Shown piece after piece: positions 47,700 to 56,916 of a stretch of 64,000 nt of DNA. Position 1 is the stretch's first letter. The number at the start of each line of letters is the position of its first letter. The notes below the pieces were generated by a model. It was given only the letters and a program-made list of their open reading frames with translations, was not told where the DNA came from and did no database searches. The position numbers and the translations under genes are program-made. The stretch comes from DYRB01 sp963709645 (GTDB taxonomy: Bacteria; Pseudomonadota; Gammaproteobacteria; Chromatiales; Chromatiaceae): assembly GCA_963709645.1 (NCBI GenBank), contig CAVPXP010000015.1, forward strand, positions 72,310 through 136,309, given 5' to 3'.

Positions 47700-48075
47700 G
47701 GGACGGAGTATATCGAGAGCGCCAGCGTCACCCAACCTCTGCGTAACGCGATCATGATGACATTTCGCCTTGCCCGTTGTCCGCATCCACCCTATCCTCC
47801 CCGTTGCCGGATCGAGGGGGTTGGAGTTCCTCGCCGTTATCCTTTTGAGTTACGCGAAGAGGGCGTGCACTTGGTCGTCGCATTGACGCACTTGACCATG
47901 GACAAGGACCGTCTCCGCCGCCCGGGTCAGGTTGGCCCAGATGCCATCGTCGTCCGGCATTAGCGGGATCTCAATACCGCGTCATTTCGGCACTACGGTG
48001 TGAAATGATACCGAGCCCGAAGGCGTTGCGCGATACCTCGCGCCCATCGCCTGTTTGAAGAAATCGGAGTTTCGC
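47700..48075. other. Gap between divergent membrane and secreted protein genes
   Basis: This 376-bp region holds promoters for two divergent genes. I see no additional gene with a convincing start, and no strong hairpin. It has nothing else I can annotate. Confidence 0.4.
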
Positions 48076-49029
48076 ATGAAGACCTATTTGTTGCGGTCAT
48101 GTGTGCTCGCTCTGAGCCTTACCTGCGGCATTTCCGGGGCGGAAGCGTCCGATTGCTATTGGCTGCGCTTGAATGGGCTCTCCGTCGAGAAGTCCTCTGA
48201 TTTTCTGGCCCCGGGTGACTATTTGCCTCTTATCGGACTGGAGCCCGGCGAGACCTATAGCTTGCTCTCGGGCTCGGAGAAATCCATCGAGCTTCCAGCA
48301 ACGCGGGAGCAGCAGATCGATGGCCACTGGTATTACGTGCCTGCGCACCTGGTCGATAAGGGTGCGATGACCCTGAATGTCATGCTACTTGACCGGGACG
48401 AGGACACAGACGACGACCTGGTGTTGCCCATGCGCCGTCACAGCGTTCGCCTGGATGGCGAGTTCTCGCGGTCTGAGCGTTTGCAAATCGAGATTCCCGA
48501 GTCCTATGTTCTGGATGACCGATCACCGAAGATCAATCGGATGCGATTCCGCTTCGAGCTGCAGCGCAGGCCGGGACTATGCGGCCCGGAGCAACCGCTG
48601 GGTGCCGCCGCGGATTCGGCGTACCGGAAGGAGAACAGGCTCCATCACTTGCGGACTCGCATCTTCCGCTATTTCGAAACGCCGGTGATCGCAGGCCGCG
48701 AGGCGAAGCTCTTTGTTGACGATGCAACCAGCGACGCCGAGACAGCCTACGGAATGGCGCAGCAGAATCTACATGAGCTGCTCACACTCGGCCGCGAAGT
48801 TGACCAGCTGGAAGGCGTCGTGGGGTTCGACGAGTTGCGCCAGGAATTCGGGAAGCTCATTGCGGTGCTTGAGAACAAGCGGCTCACCTTCACCGTCGTG
48901 GAAAAGACTGGCGAGAGCAGCAGGCAGGTATCGGTGACAGCGCCTGCCCTGGCATCGGAACTGGCATGGAAACAGTTCGTCGCGGATGCCGTCATCGAGC
49001 CGATCCCCGAGCGCTGGCAGTTGCCGTGA
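48076..49029 (+). CDS. Secreted protein of unknown function
   Basis: Protein of 317 aa with a Sec signal peptide (MKTYLLRSCVLALSLTCGIS, cleavage expected after GAEA near residue 24). The mature part begins SDCYWLRLNGLSVEKS and has no repeated or catalytic motif I can name. It contains a beta-rich first half with the acidic patch DRDEDTDDDLVL, and a helical second half (MAQQNLHELLTLGREVDQL). Cys residues are few. The start at 48076 follows CGGAGT and is preferred over the in-frame upstream TTG at 48055. Likely periplasmic. It precedes the TMEM43-like gene by 106 bp on the same strand, but I cannot connect the two functionally. Confidence 0.6.
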   Translation: MKTYLLRSCVLALSLTCGISGAEASDCYWLRLNGLSVEKSSDFLAPGDYLPLIGLEPGETYSLLSGSEKSIELPATREQQIDGHWYYVPAHLVDKGAMTLNVMLLDRDEDTDDDLVLPMRRHSVRLDGEFSRSERLQIEIPESYVLDDRSPKINRMRFRFELQRRPGLCGPEQPLGAAADSAYRKENRLHHLRTRIFRYFETPVIAGREAKLFVDDATSDAETAYGMAQQNLHELLTLGREVDQLEGVVGFDELRQEFGKLIAVLENKRLTFTVVEKTGESSRQVSVTAPALASELAWKQFVADAVIEPIPERWQLP

Positions 49030-49135
49030 CGCCGGCCGTTGAGGCACGGGAGCCCGGCCCGTGGGGAGAGGCTGGCGGCCGCTGGCGGCTCGACCCGCTT
49101 TCCGACCAATGCAATAACAATTGAGGAGTACGCCG

Positions 49136-50326
49136 ATGGGCAAGAATTCATTCACCGAGGTCACGTCGCAGTCCTGGGGCAGCCGTCTGGGGCAGTCCGT
49201 AAAAGGGGTCGTGTTTGGGGGCATGCTGTTGATCGCGGCCTTCCCCCTCCAGTTCTGGAATGAGGGTCGGGCGGTCGACCGGGCGAAGGCCCTCGAGGAA
49301 GGTGCGGCAGCTGTGATCAGCGTGGCATCGGATACGGTCGAACCGGTCGCCGAGGGCAAGCTGGTGCACATGATTGGGCAGGCCACCACCCAGGAGGTTC
49401 TGGCCGATACGGACTTTCCGGTATCCGCAAAGGCGATAAAGCTTTCCCGGGTGGCGGAGATGTTCCAGTGGAAGGAAGATGCGCACTCCGAGACGCGCGA
49501 GAAGCTGGGCGGCGGAACCGAGACCGTGACCACCTACACCTATGCCAAGACCTGGAGCCCCAAGGTGATCGATGCGTCGACGTTTCGCCAGCCCGAAGGG
49601 CACGGCAATCCCGCATCCATGCCCTACACGGGCCAAGACTACCAGGCCAAAGAGGTGGGGCTGGGGGCCTTCCGCCTGAACCAGAGCCTGATCGGTCGGT
49701 TGGACCGCTCCGAGCCACTCAGCGTCAACGTCGAGAACAATAAGGTGCCGCACTACATGGCCAACAAAGCGGTCACCTTGCAGGGAAGTACTTTCTACCT
49801 CGGGATGGATCCAAGCAACCCGGAGATCGGCGATCTTCGCGTCAGCTTCCAAGCGGTAATGCCGGCGATGGTGAGCATCGTGTCGCAGCAGCGGGGCAAC
49901 AGCTTCCTACCCTACATGGCGAAGACGGGCGAGGTCGAGCTGCTGGAATACGGCGAGACCTCTGCCGCCGCCATGTTCAAGGGGGCACAGGAAAGCAACG
50001 CCATGCTGACCTGGGTCCTCCGCGGAGTGGGGTTCCTTTTCATGTTCGTCGGGCTGAAAACCATTCTCGCTCCCCTGCGTACCTTGGGTGCGGTGGTGCC
50101 AGTTATCGGCAACATCGTCGGATACGGAACGGGTCTAATCGCGTTCGTGCTGGCGTTGGCCCTCTCGCTGATCACCATCGCCATCGCCTGGATCTTCTAC
50201 CGGCCGTTGCTGGGCATTGGACTCCTGGTGGCGGGCCTTGCGATTCCCCTGTCGCTGAAGTTTCTGCGACGTGGAGGGGGTGTAGCGGCGGCGGGCGCCG
50301 AGGGCAACCCACCAGCGGCCAGCTGA
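49136..50326 (+). CDS. TMEM43 family membrane protein
   Basis: Membrane protein of 396 aa of the TMEM43/LUMA family, found in bacteria and animals and of unclear function. The N-terminal helix is SVKGVVFGGMLLIAAFPLQF, ending WNEGRAVDRAKALEEGAAAV, a family hallmark. A large extracytoplasmic region follows (TYTYAKTWSPKVIDASTFRQ), and near the C-terminus three or four helices (GVGFLFMFVGLKTILAPLRT, FVLALALSLITIAIAWIFYR, LLGIGLLVAGLAIPLSLKF). The ATG at 49136 has GAGGAG upstream. It lies in a group of envelope or secreted protein genes. Confidence 0.85.
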   Translation: MGKNSFTEVTSQSWGSRLGQSVKGVVFGGMLLIAAFPLQFWNEGRAVDRAKALEEGAAAVISVASDTVEPVAEGKLVHMIGQATTQEVLADTDFPVSAKAIKLSRVAEMFQWKEDAHSETREKLGGGTETVTTYTYAKTWSPKVIDASTFRQPEGHGNPASMPYTGQDYQAKEVGLGAFRLNQSLIGRLDRSEPLSVNVENNKVPHYMANKAVTLQGSTFYLGMDPSNPEIGDLRVSFQAVMPAMVSIVSQQRGNSFLPYMAKTGEVELLEYGETSAAAMFKGAQESNAMLTWVLRGVGFLFMFVGLKTILAPLRTLGAVVPVIGNIVGYGTGLIAFVLALALSLITIAIAWIFYRPLLGIGLLVAGLAIPLSLKFLRRGGGVAAAGAEGNPPAAS

Positions 50327-50407
50327 TCCAAAGAGGAACGACGGGCGCTCTGCACTTCGGGCGCTCGTCGCACCCAGTTTGCGCACGCCCTTGGGTAGGG
50401 CGTGAAA

Positions 50408-51829
50408 TCAGTGGGATTTTGGACGGTGGACGGCCCGCCATTCGTCCGCGAGCGTTTTCGCCTTTTCGATCTGTGCGGACGTGACGAGATGCGGCAGTTT
50501 CTTGCCAAGACCTTCCTCATCTGAGGCGCCTTCCAGTCTCGATGTGGCGATGTCGTACCACATGTATGACTGTACCAAGTCCTGGTGAACACCTTCGCCC
50601 TGCATGTACATGAGCGCCAGATGGCACTGGGACTCGGCTTCGTCTTGCTCCGCGGCCCTGCGGAACCAAGTCACTGCTTCATCGTAGCTCCGGGGCACTT
50701 CCGTGCCCTTGTAGTAAAGGATCCCCAGCCTGTATTGCGCCCAGGCGTCACCCTGATCCGCGGCCTTGCGAAACCAGGTTATCGCCTGTTCCATGTCCCG
50801 GGGAACACCCGCGCCTGCCTCGTAGATCTCCCCGATTTCCAGGGTGGCGAAACCGTCTCCCAGCTCCGATGCCTTACGGAACCACTTCATCCCTTCCTCG
50901 TGGTCCTTCGCAACACCCTTGCCGTAGTAGAATACGAAGCCCAGATTGAACATAGCGCTCGTGCTCCCTTGAGCGGCCGCCTTGCGGAGCCATTGCAGGC
51001 CTTCCTCCGTGTTTTCTGGGACTCCGTCGGCTTGCAGGTACCGGCCTCCCAGTTCGTTTTGTGCGGCGGCATCTCCCTGTTCCGCGCGTAGCCTGACCAG
51101 AGGCAGCGGGGTCTGGTGATCGGCGTCTTCCTCGACAGCGAAATCGTCATCAGGCGCCGGCTCCGGCGCCCACAGGGGGGAGGCGATCTTGACGTAGCGG
51201 CCGTTGAGACTGCCGCCGCTACCGCAGGAATTGCTGATGCCGGTGCCTTCGTCCACGGTTGCAAACCCATTGCCGAAGGCGATGTACAGGGTGTCGCCGG
51301 TTCCGGCGCCTCTTACCCGCGCGAGTCCTTCCGAATCGATATCGCCGACGCCGGAAAACTCGCAGATCCAGCGGGCCATGGTGAGCTCGGCACCGCCGAT
51401 CTCGACCGCGATCCCATCGGGCGTCAAGGCGTCCACATCGAGGGACATGGCCTTTCCCATGGCATATTCGCCGGCCGCGTTGGCCGCGGGAGAGCCGGGG
51501 TAGTCGGGCGAGGCCAGCAGCTCGAGCACCGCAATGCGTTGCCCGTACAGGGAGTTAAGGCATTGCGCCGTGAAATTCGGTCCGCATCGGTTGTTCCTTT
51601 TCCCGAGCCATTTCTTCTGATTCCACTTCAGTGCCTGGGCCTCTTCCTCCGAAAGGGCCTTGCGCAGGTCGGAGTAGACTTTGCCCAAGCGCGCGTCGAG
51701 CTTGCTGACATTCGGGTCAGCGCAGATGGCAATCTCCACCGGTGCGGCGGCGCGCGCGCAATCGAAGCTCGCGGCCCGGGCGTAGTGGCCGAAGGAGAAC
51801 AGGAGCAGGGTCAAAAGCAAGGGGCGCAT
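50408..51829 (-). CDS. Secreted LprI-like (DUF1311) and Sel1-repeat protein
   Basis: Protein of 473 aa with a signal peptide (MRPLLLTLLLFSFGHYARA). The N-terminal domain is LprI/DUF1311-like, with SFDCARAAAPVEIAICADPN and LDARLGKVYSDLRKAL, two Cys and the W-x-R-NxC type end (KWLGKRNNRCGPNFTAQCL). After a linker come at least five Sel1 repeats of 36 residues (for example GDAAAQNELGGRYLQADGVP, TSAMFNLGFVFYYGKGVAKD, AWAQYRLGILYYKGTEVPRS). Sel1 repeats mediate protein contacts. A periplasmic protein-interaction role is likely. It converges on the TMEM43-like gene. Confidence 0.85.
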   Translation of the reverse strand: MRPLLLTLLLFSFGHYARAASFDCARAAAPVEIAICADPNVSKLDARLGKVYSDLRKALSEEEAQALKWNQKKWLGKRNNRCGPNFTAQCLNSLYGQRIAVLELLASPDYPGSPAANAAGEYAMGKAMSLDVDALTPDGIAVEIGGAELTMARWICEFSGVGDIDSEGLARVRGAGTGDTLYIAFGNGFATVDEGTGISNSCGSGGSLNGRYVKIASPLWAPEPAPDDDFAVEEDADHQTPLPLVRLRAEQGDAAAQNELGGRYLQADGVPENTEEGLQWLRKAAAQGSTSAMFNLGFVFYYGKGVAKDHEEGMKWFRKASELGDGFATLEIGEIYEAGAGVPRDMEQAITWFRKAADQGDAWAQYRLGILYYKGTEVPRSYDEAVTWFRRAAEQDEAESQCHLALMYMQGEGVHQDLVQSYMWYDIATSRLEGASDEEGLGKKLPHLVTSAQIEKAKTLADEWRAVHRPKSH

Positions 51830-52155
51830 CGAAAGACTCCTTGGGCGGTTTCAGGAACACGTCATACTCGTGTCCGGTATTCCACCACATCACGCCCGGA
51901 GAATGCGTGCAAGTGCAGCGGCAAGGTCGGCAAGGTCCGGACGCGGTTTCGATCATGGAGACCGCCTGGGCGGTTGCCCTACATAGATCGAACTGGCCGC
52001 CCTGAACAGGGGCTTTTGGCCCCGGTCTGTCCCGACACCGACAGCTGCCGCTCCATTGGCCAGGCCAGTGCCTGCGCCGGCCTTGTTCGCCGCTCGCTTT
52101 CAGCCTATCGTCGTCCGACCTCGTCGTGCGACGGTTGAATTCCCTACCCCTTGCC
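51830..52155. other. Gap between divergent secreted-protein genes
   Basis: 326 bp with no supported gene. It must contain promoters for the divergent Sel1-repeat and small secreted protein genes. No strong palindrome or repeat was noticed. Confidence 0.4.
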
Positions 52156-52425
52156 ATGAAGAAGCTATTCATCGCCATCGTCCTCCTCGCCGCGGGCAAC
52201 GCGCTCGCGTTCTCGCCCGAGCTGCGCAACGAAGACAGCAAAAGCTACGACTACCAGATTGAGTGCGGGGGCAGCACGCTCCACTCGAGCATCGCCGGCA
52301 ACACCACCACCTCGCTCGGGATGGGCTCCGAAGGGTGCAAGCTCAAGGTGAAGGGTGCCGGCAGCGCCAAGCTCGCGGCCGATATGAGGTGTAACATCAA
52401 GGACGAGATGCTCGACTGCGACTAG
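52156..52425 (+). CDS. Small secreted protein of unknown function
   Basis: Protein of 89 aa. The signal peptide is MKKLFIAIVLLAAGNALA (residues 1-18), with an A-x-A-type end. The mature domain of about 70 residues has three Cys (IECGGSTLHSS, SEGCKLKVKG, MRCNIKDEMLDCD, where the last block adds a fourth), so two disulfides are possible in the periplasm. It is beta-rich and Gly/Ser-rich, without a family I recognise. The ATG at 52156 is chosen over an upstream GTG at 52126 because the signal peptide begins there. Confidence 0.65.
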   Translation: MKKLFIAIVLLAAGNALAFSPELRNEDSKSYDYQIECGGSTLHSSIAGNTTTSLGMGSEGCKLKVKGAGSAKLAADMRCNIKDEMLDCD

Positions 52426-52439
52426 CGCTGCGCGTCCTC

Positions 52440-52860
52440 AGTCTGACCAAGCTGGAAAAATCCTTCCTGAACGGGCCGTGGCACGTCGTGCACGGGCAGG
52501 TGACGGTCAAACTCCTGAACGAAAGCAGCGAGATCTAGGTGCGGGCACTGACCGGCGGACGCCGGGACGACGAGCGGGCGATGCGCCGACGCCGCCTCAA
52601 GCGCCTGTTCAAGCGCTTGCACGAGTTGCGGCGCCAAGCCCCGCGCCGCGGCCAACCGCTGTTGAAACTCGGCGCGGCCAAACAAGAGGCCGGGCGCGCT
52701 CACGGGTTGGGCAAGGTTCGGGTGACAAAGAAAGACCAACCGGTCACCCCCGCCGCCGTCACCTTTAACCTCAACCGAAACAAGCTTCGTCTCGGCCGCC
52801 GCCGCGAGAGTCACTACCCGCTGCGCACTAATCTCGCCAATGACAATCCGGCGCACCCTG
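52440..52860 (+). pseudogene. IS1634/IS4-type transposase fragment
   Basis: Internal fragment of a DDE transposase. The frame reads NGPWHVVHGQVTVKLLNESS, then a TAG stop at about 52536, then ERAMRRRRLKRLFKRLHELR, LLKLGAAKQEAGRAHGL and FNLNRNKLRLGRRRESHYPL, ending LRTNLANDNPA near 52855, where homology stops abruptly. These blocks match the region after the second catalytic Asp in IS1634-type transposases. Both ends are missing and a nonsense codon is present, so it is a true relic. It sits between a small secreted protein gene and the 105-bp inverted repeat. Confidence 0.65.
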
Positions 52861-53034
52861 CGATCCAGAGTAGCATCCCAGATATCGCTAGGTCTGGTAC
52901 CAGCCGACGCGGCAGTACGTAAACAGAAAGTCGTACGACGGTCAGCGGATTCGGCGCTCCTGGCGCGATCGTCGAGCACCATGCTATGCGAAAACTTCGC
53001 TGCCTACCAAGCCATACATAAAGAAAGTCAATGT

Positions 53035-53139
53035 TACTAAGGAGTACGCCACATAGGCGACTATGCCTATTCGCGCGGCGCCGCTATAGCCGCTACGGGC
53101 CTTTTGCGGCACTTCGCCTATGGCATGCGCTCCTTAGTA
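53035..53139. mobile_element. 105-bp inverted-repeat element (MITE-like)
   Basis: TACTAAGGAG at 53035-53044 is mirrored by CTCCTTAGTA ending at 53139. The inverted repeat extends inward for about 26 bp with gaps (ACGCC, ATAGGCGA on the left; TCGCCTAT, GGCATGCG on the right). The centre holds GCGGCGCCGC and other small palindromes. It has no coding capacity. Its CTAAGGAG end resembles the ends of the two larger MITEs, but the rest differs. It borders the AT-rich island. Confidence 0.6.
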
Positions 53140-53159
53140 CGTATAAAAAGATTTCAGAA

Positions 53160-53618
53160 TCAAAACACATCAAAATTCGAGGAATTGGTGGCTCCACTGT
53201 GAAGACCTGAATAGATTAATGTTGTTCCGCCTTCTTCAATCCTCCATACATGATATACTCTGTCGACGAGTTCTTTTTCAGAATCAAAACCAATTAACAG
53301 GACCACATCATACTCCCTTTCGCTGGTAAATAGGTTTGAGGATTCATTGGCAGTATGGATTTTCCAAGACTGCATAGGCCCATATTTCCTAATTCGCTCT
53401 GCCCAGACAGCCTCATACTGCTCTGGTGAAATGCGTTGCTGCAAATCCTTGTGGAAACCGGCATAGGCTTCACGGTACTTCCCAGCCTTAACAAGTGAAA
53501 AATGTTTCTCCAATGTTCCTTCCATAGTTGCAATGCTCTCCTGGGTACTGGCAAACATCTTGATGACAATCGCTGCAGCAATCATCACCATAACAATAGC
53601 GCTGATTAAAACTTTCAT
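53160..53618 (-). CDS. AT-rich, membrane-anchored protein (NTF2/DUF4019-like)
   Basis: Protein of 152 aa with an N-terminal membrane helix or uncleaved signal (MKVLISAIVMVMIAAAIVIK, residues 1-20). The rest is a soluble domain with a helix typical of NTF2-fold/DUF4019 proteins (FSLVKAGKYREAYAGFHKDL, then ISPEQYEAVWAERIRKYG) and a beta half (EREYDVVLLIGFDSEKELV). Function unknown; location in the periplasm is inferred. Base composition is clearly different: the gene is AT-rich and uses codons such as AAA, ATA and AAT that are rare elsewhere in the window, so it was probably acquired. The ATG at 53618 follows AGGGGTAAC. Confidence 0.7.
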   Translation of the reverse strand: MKVLISAIVMVMIAAAIVIKMFASTQESIATMEGTLEKHFSLVKAGKYREAYAGFHKDLQQRISPEQYEAVWAERIRKYGPMQSWKIHTANESSNLFTSEREYDVVLLIGFDSEKELVDRVYHVWRIEEGGTTLIYSGLHSGATNSSNFDVF

Positions 53619-54282
53619 TGTTACCCCTGTGTTTGACTATTTTCCGAAAATTATGCCTGCTTGCGCTATGTAGCAACGGGCGGTTGTTGGCTCATGCTCC
53701 GGTATCCCCGGGGAGAGCGGTACTGGCCCAGCACGCGTACAAAGTGGTGGCCAAGAACGGAGTGAGCCTGAGCCCGATCTCTGCCACGGCGAGCCAGCGC
53801 TGGTCGGGATCGGCCACGTCCTCGCCTACTTCGTGACTTAAATCGAGCAGGGGAGGAAGGCTGCCGCCAACTGGCGACGGCCGTAGTGGCGCGCCCCCCG
53901 ATGCGAGTAAGATAAAGGGACCATGCCAGGGCCGCCGTCTCTCCCAACCGAGCCTGTCGCATCATGGTCTCCAGCATGGCGGGAGTCCCGTCACGCAACC
54001 CCAGCCGTACCCTGCGGAACAGATCTGGCGGTCGCTCCGGTCTGCGTCCAGTGGGAACGGCCACGGTCAGAGTCCCCGCCGCGTGGGTACGAGCGCCACG
54101 GTGGGGGGGCGTCAACCGTCAAGGCCCTGGTGTCACGGACCCCGGATCGCTTGTTCCCCGCCTTCGGACAACGAGCATTTCGGGCGCCAGGTCTAGCAAC
54201 TGAATGGTGGCACGCCCCCTATTTCCCCGCAGACCCGCGCTCCGTCACATCCCAGGTTCATGCAAAGCACGCGAGAATCGTA
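53619..54282. other. Gap with a possible frameshifted relic on the minus strand
   Basis: Minus-strand text around 53690-54080 reads DLFRRVRLGLRDGTPAMLET and ARLGETAALAWSLYLTRIGG, then in another frame LLDLSHEVGEDVADPDQRWL and RLTPFLATTLYACWAS, ending at a stop near 53690. The pieces look like one protein with an indel near 53880, but I recognise no family. Base composition returns to GC-rich here. No other feature is supported. Confidence 0.3.
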
Positions 54283-55584
54283 TCAGCGATCCTCTCGCGG
54301 CGGACGAGCAGAATTCCGTTCCGCCGCCCGATCCTCTTTGACGGCCAAGCGGAGTGCGCGGACATCGCCGCCGGAGGGGTTCTGGAACACGCACAAGTCA
54401 AAATCCGAGACCATCGCCAAAAAATGATCCAAGATGTCGGCTTGGATCTCTTCGTACCCGGCCCAGCGCTTGTCTTTGGAAAACACGTATACCTCGATGG
54501 GCAAGCCTTCTGCCGTCGGCTGCAACTCGCGCACCAGAAATGTCATCTCACGGTTGATCATGGGGTGAAGGCGCAAATACCCGATCATGTATTCCCGGAA
54601 CGCTCCCACGTTCGTCAGGCCCAACCCCCCTTCGAAACGACTACTGATGCACTCCAGGCCGGCCGTGCGCTCTTCGCACGCTTGCCGGTTCCGGTCCAGG
54701 TACTCTTTAACAAATTCGATCTGTGTGTAACGTTCGATCATTTCCGCATCGCAGAACCGGATAGTGTTCATATCGATGTTGATCGACCGCTTGATGCGCC
54801 GCCCCCCGGACTCCGACATCCCGCGCCAATTCTTGAACGATTCGGAAATCAGCGAGTAGGTCGGAACCGTCGTGATCGTCTTGTCCCAATTCTGGACTTT
54901 AACGGTGGTGAGAGCGATCTCCACAACGTCGCCATCCGCCCCATACTTCGGCATCTCGAGCCAATCCCCCACGGCAAGCATCTTATTGGTCGTTAGCTGG
55001 ATGCCCGCCACGAATCCAAGTATCGCGTCCTTGAAAACCAGCATCAGGATCGCCGTCAGCGCGCCCAAACCACTGAAGAACACGATCGGGGGCTTGCCGA
55101 GGAGATAAGAGAGCACGAGCACGCCCGCCAGAAAGTAGACCACCAATTTGGTCACCTGCAGGAAGCTCTTGATCGGCACCTGACGCGACCAACTGAACGT
55201 TTGATAGATATCGTGGAATGCATTCAGGACCGAATCGATCACAAGCAGTCCGATGACCACGAAGTAGATCTTCGTCATGCTCGTGATGAACTCGATCACC
55301 TCAGGCTGGTCGGCCCAGATATCCGGCAGGAAGTGGTAGATCAAGATGGCGGGCGCAAGATGCGAAAGCTTGGTGAAAACCCGATGTTCCACCAACTTAT
55401 CGTCCCATCGATTCCGCGTGTGACCCACCCACTTCCGCAACCGCACGACGATCACACGCTTTGCGACCAGATTGACGATCACACTGCACGCCAACACGAT
55501 CGCTGTGGCGCTCAATCGGGCGACCCAGATCGCCGTCGGATCGGCGAAGCCTCGGCCCAAGAGCCAGATGTGAAACCATTCCAT
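54283..55584 (-). CDS. Mechanosensitive channel, MscS family (YbdG-like)
   Basis: Inner-membrane channel of 433 aa opening under membrane tension. Four or five hydrophobic helices precede the pore (WVARLSATAIVLACSVIVNL, MTKIYFVVIGLLVIDSVLNA, VYFLAGVLVLSYLLGK). The pore-lining TM3 is FFSGLGALTAILMLVFKDAI with the usual Gly/Ala pattern, followed by the beta domain GDWLEMPKYGADGDVVEIAL. The long C-terminal domain (VGAFREYMIGYLRLHPMINR, GLPIEVYVFSKDKRWAGYEE) is that of the YbdG/miniconductance subgroup. The ATG at 55584 is the family start. No partner gene is adjacent. Confidence 0.9.
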   Translation of the reverse strand: MEWFHIWLLGRGFADPTAIWVARLSATAIVLACSVIVNLVAKRVIVVRLRKWVGHTRNRWDDKLVEHRVFTKLSHLAPAILIYHFLPDIWADQPEVIEFITSMTKIYFVVIGLLVIDSVLNAFHDIYQTFSWSRQVPIKSFLQVTKLVVYFLAGVLVLSYLLGKPPIVFFSGLGALTAILMLVFKDAILGFVAGIQLTTNKMLAVGDWLEMPKYGADGDVVEIALTTVKVQNWDKTITTVPTYSLISESFKNWRGMSESGGRRIKRSINIDMNTIRFCDAEMIERYTQIEFVKEYLDRNRQACEERTAGLECISSRFEGGLGLTNVGAFREYMIGYLRLHPMINREMTFLVRELQPTAEGLPIEVYVFSKDKRWAGYEEIQADILDHFLAMVSDFDLCVFQNPSGGDVRALRLAVKEDRAAERNSARPPREDR

Positions 55585-56167
55585 AGGGATAGGGACTCCA
55601 AACGCATCACGACGAAGTGGAATGCAGGCTAGCCATGAGCCGGGAAGCGGTCAAGGCCGAGCGAGGCGCTGTTTAGGCTGTCTGGGGGCACCTAGAAAAA
55701 TTCGGTTTTCCGCCACCTAGGCGCGTTTCGCGATGTTTTGGCGCCCCGGGGTGCCGAACACGACCCAAAGTTCGCGAAGGGAGGCGCCTGCGGAGGGCAC
55801 CAGGCGGCCCTCACTGGCCGCCGCCCCGCCCTTTCAGGCGACTGCGGGCACACCGATGCTGGGGCGAGTCACCCAGAGCTAGCGCTTGAAGTTGTCGGTC
55901 CGTTGCATCCGGCCGATGTTGACCTCGGCCCAAGCCAGCCCGATGGTTCGCACGAGCTTTCCGCCCAGGCTGTTTTTCTGAACAGTGGGGTCAGACACCT
56001 CGGCGGCCCAACTCCGCCAATATTGCACTGATAAGCTTATTCCCCTTAAGCCCAGATCCGGCTACCATCGGTGTGGTCGACGTGACGCGGGCTCGGTCCG
56101 CAGGTACCTTTTCCTCAGGCGCACCGTCCCGAGCAATTCAGGGTAGGCTCCGAATGGGGGTCGGCTC
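55585..56167. other. 583-bp stretch without a supported gene
   Basis: Contains only short frames without domain signatures. The region ends at the MITE copy B. It includes a possible promoter of the MscS gene on the minus strand. I see no repeats or strong stem-loops other than the MITE. Confidence 0.4.
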
Positions 56168-56325
56168 CTAAGGAGATGCTGATTAAAGCCATCCCTGGCT
56201 TGAATCAGCTCGCGCACCCCGAGGCGCGACTCGTGGATCGCTCCATTTTCAACGGCTTAGCGCCGTTGGAAATGACGGGCCCTCCGTGGCCCGCACGGGA
56301 AACGCTTTAATCAGCGTTTCCCTAA
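56168..56325. mobile_element. 150-bp MITE with CTAA target duplication (copy B)
   Basis: Element at 56172-56321, flanked by CTAA at 56168-56171 and 56322-56325. Inverted ends: GGAGATGCTGATTAAAG on the left and the complement of CTTTAATCAGCGTTTCC on the right, so this copy has better ends than copy A (4575-4723). The central hairpin around CAACGGCTTAGCGCCGTTG is kept. It lies 36 bp upstream of a lipoprotein gene start, so it could carry or disturb that gene's promoter. Confidence 0.82.
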
Positions 56326-56361
56326 CTTTATGCTAGAAAGCGTACATTGGAAGGAGAAGCT

Positions 56362-56916
56362 ATGCGCTCGACGCTCACTGTCCTCACCCTGCTACTAACA
56401 GCCGTCCTGTCGACGGTGTCTTGCGATCGAAGCGGATCCACGGAGATCGTGGTGAAGACGTTCACTCTGCTGCCGTGGCTGGAAACCGATACCGGGCGCA
56501 GCACCACTTTGTCCGTGTCAGCACCCTCGTCGTGGGTTATGACGCAAGACGACAAGGACATGGTCAGCTTCAGGCCCCCTGACGTGGCCGAAAACGAGTC
56601 CTTAGGGATATTCTCCGTCAACCTTTTCAATTGCTCGGATTCTGAGACGGGTGATAATGGCTGTATCCAAGAATGGGTGGACCGACACTTCCGAGGGGCG
56701 GACCCCGATGCGCTGCAGCGAGAAGAGGTGGGAGAAGGCAGAATCTGGGTCACGTCGAGTGCGGGCAAGGACGACAAAGGGGTATCCGCGCGTTTCTACC
56801 TGGTCGACACCGGGAAACTGGCGGTTGTTAATTTCCGCTTGGGGGGGGAGACATCGAAATACCTTCCTTCCTTCAAGAAGGTCGGGGAAACACTGGCGTT
56901 CGCAAGTGGCAAGTAA
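56362..56916 (+). CDS. Putative lipoprotein of unknown function
   Basis: Protein of 184 aa with a lipoprotein-type signal: MRSTLTVLTLLLTAVLSTVS followed by Cys21. The T-V-S-C lipobox is not ideal but acceptable. The mature part is a single domain with alternating strands (TTLSVSAPSSWVMTQDD, ENESLGIFSVNLFNCSDSET) and a helix GCIQEWVDRHF, ending YLPSFKKVGETLAFASG. It resembles small proteins that bind the envelope, but I do not recognise a family. RBS AAGGAG at 56351-56356 decides the start at 56362. It stands alone, downstream of MITE copy B. Confidence 0.65.
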   Translation: MRSTLTVLTLLLTAVLSTVSCDRSGSTEIVVKTFTLLPWLETDTGRSTTLSVSAPSSWVMTQDDKDMVSFRPPDVAENESLGIFSVNLFNCSDSETGDNGCIQEWVDRHFRGADPDALQREEVGEGRIWVTSSAGKDDKGVSARFYLVDTGKLAVVNFRLGGETSKYLPSFKKVGETLAFASGK

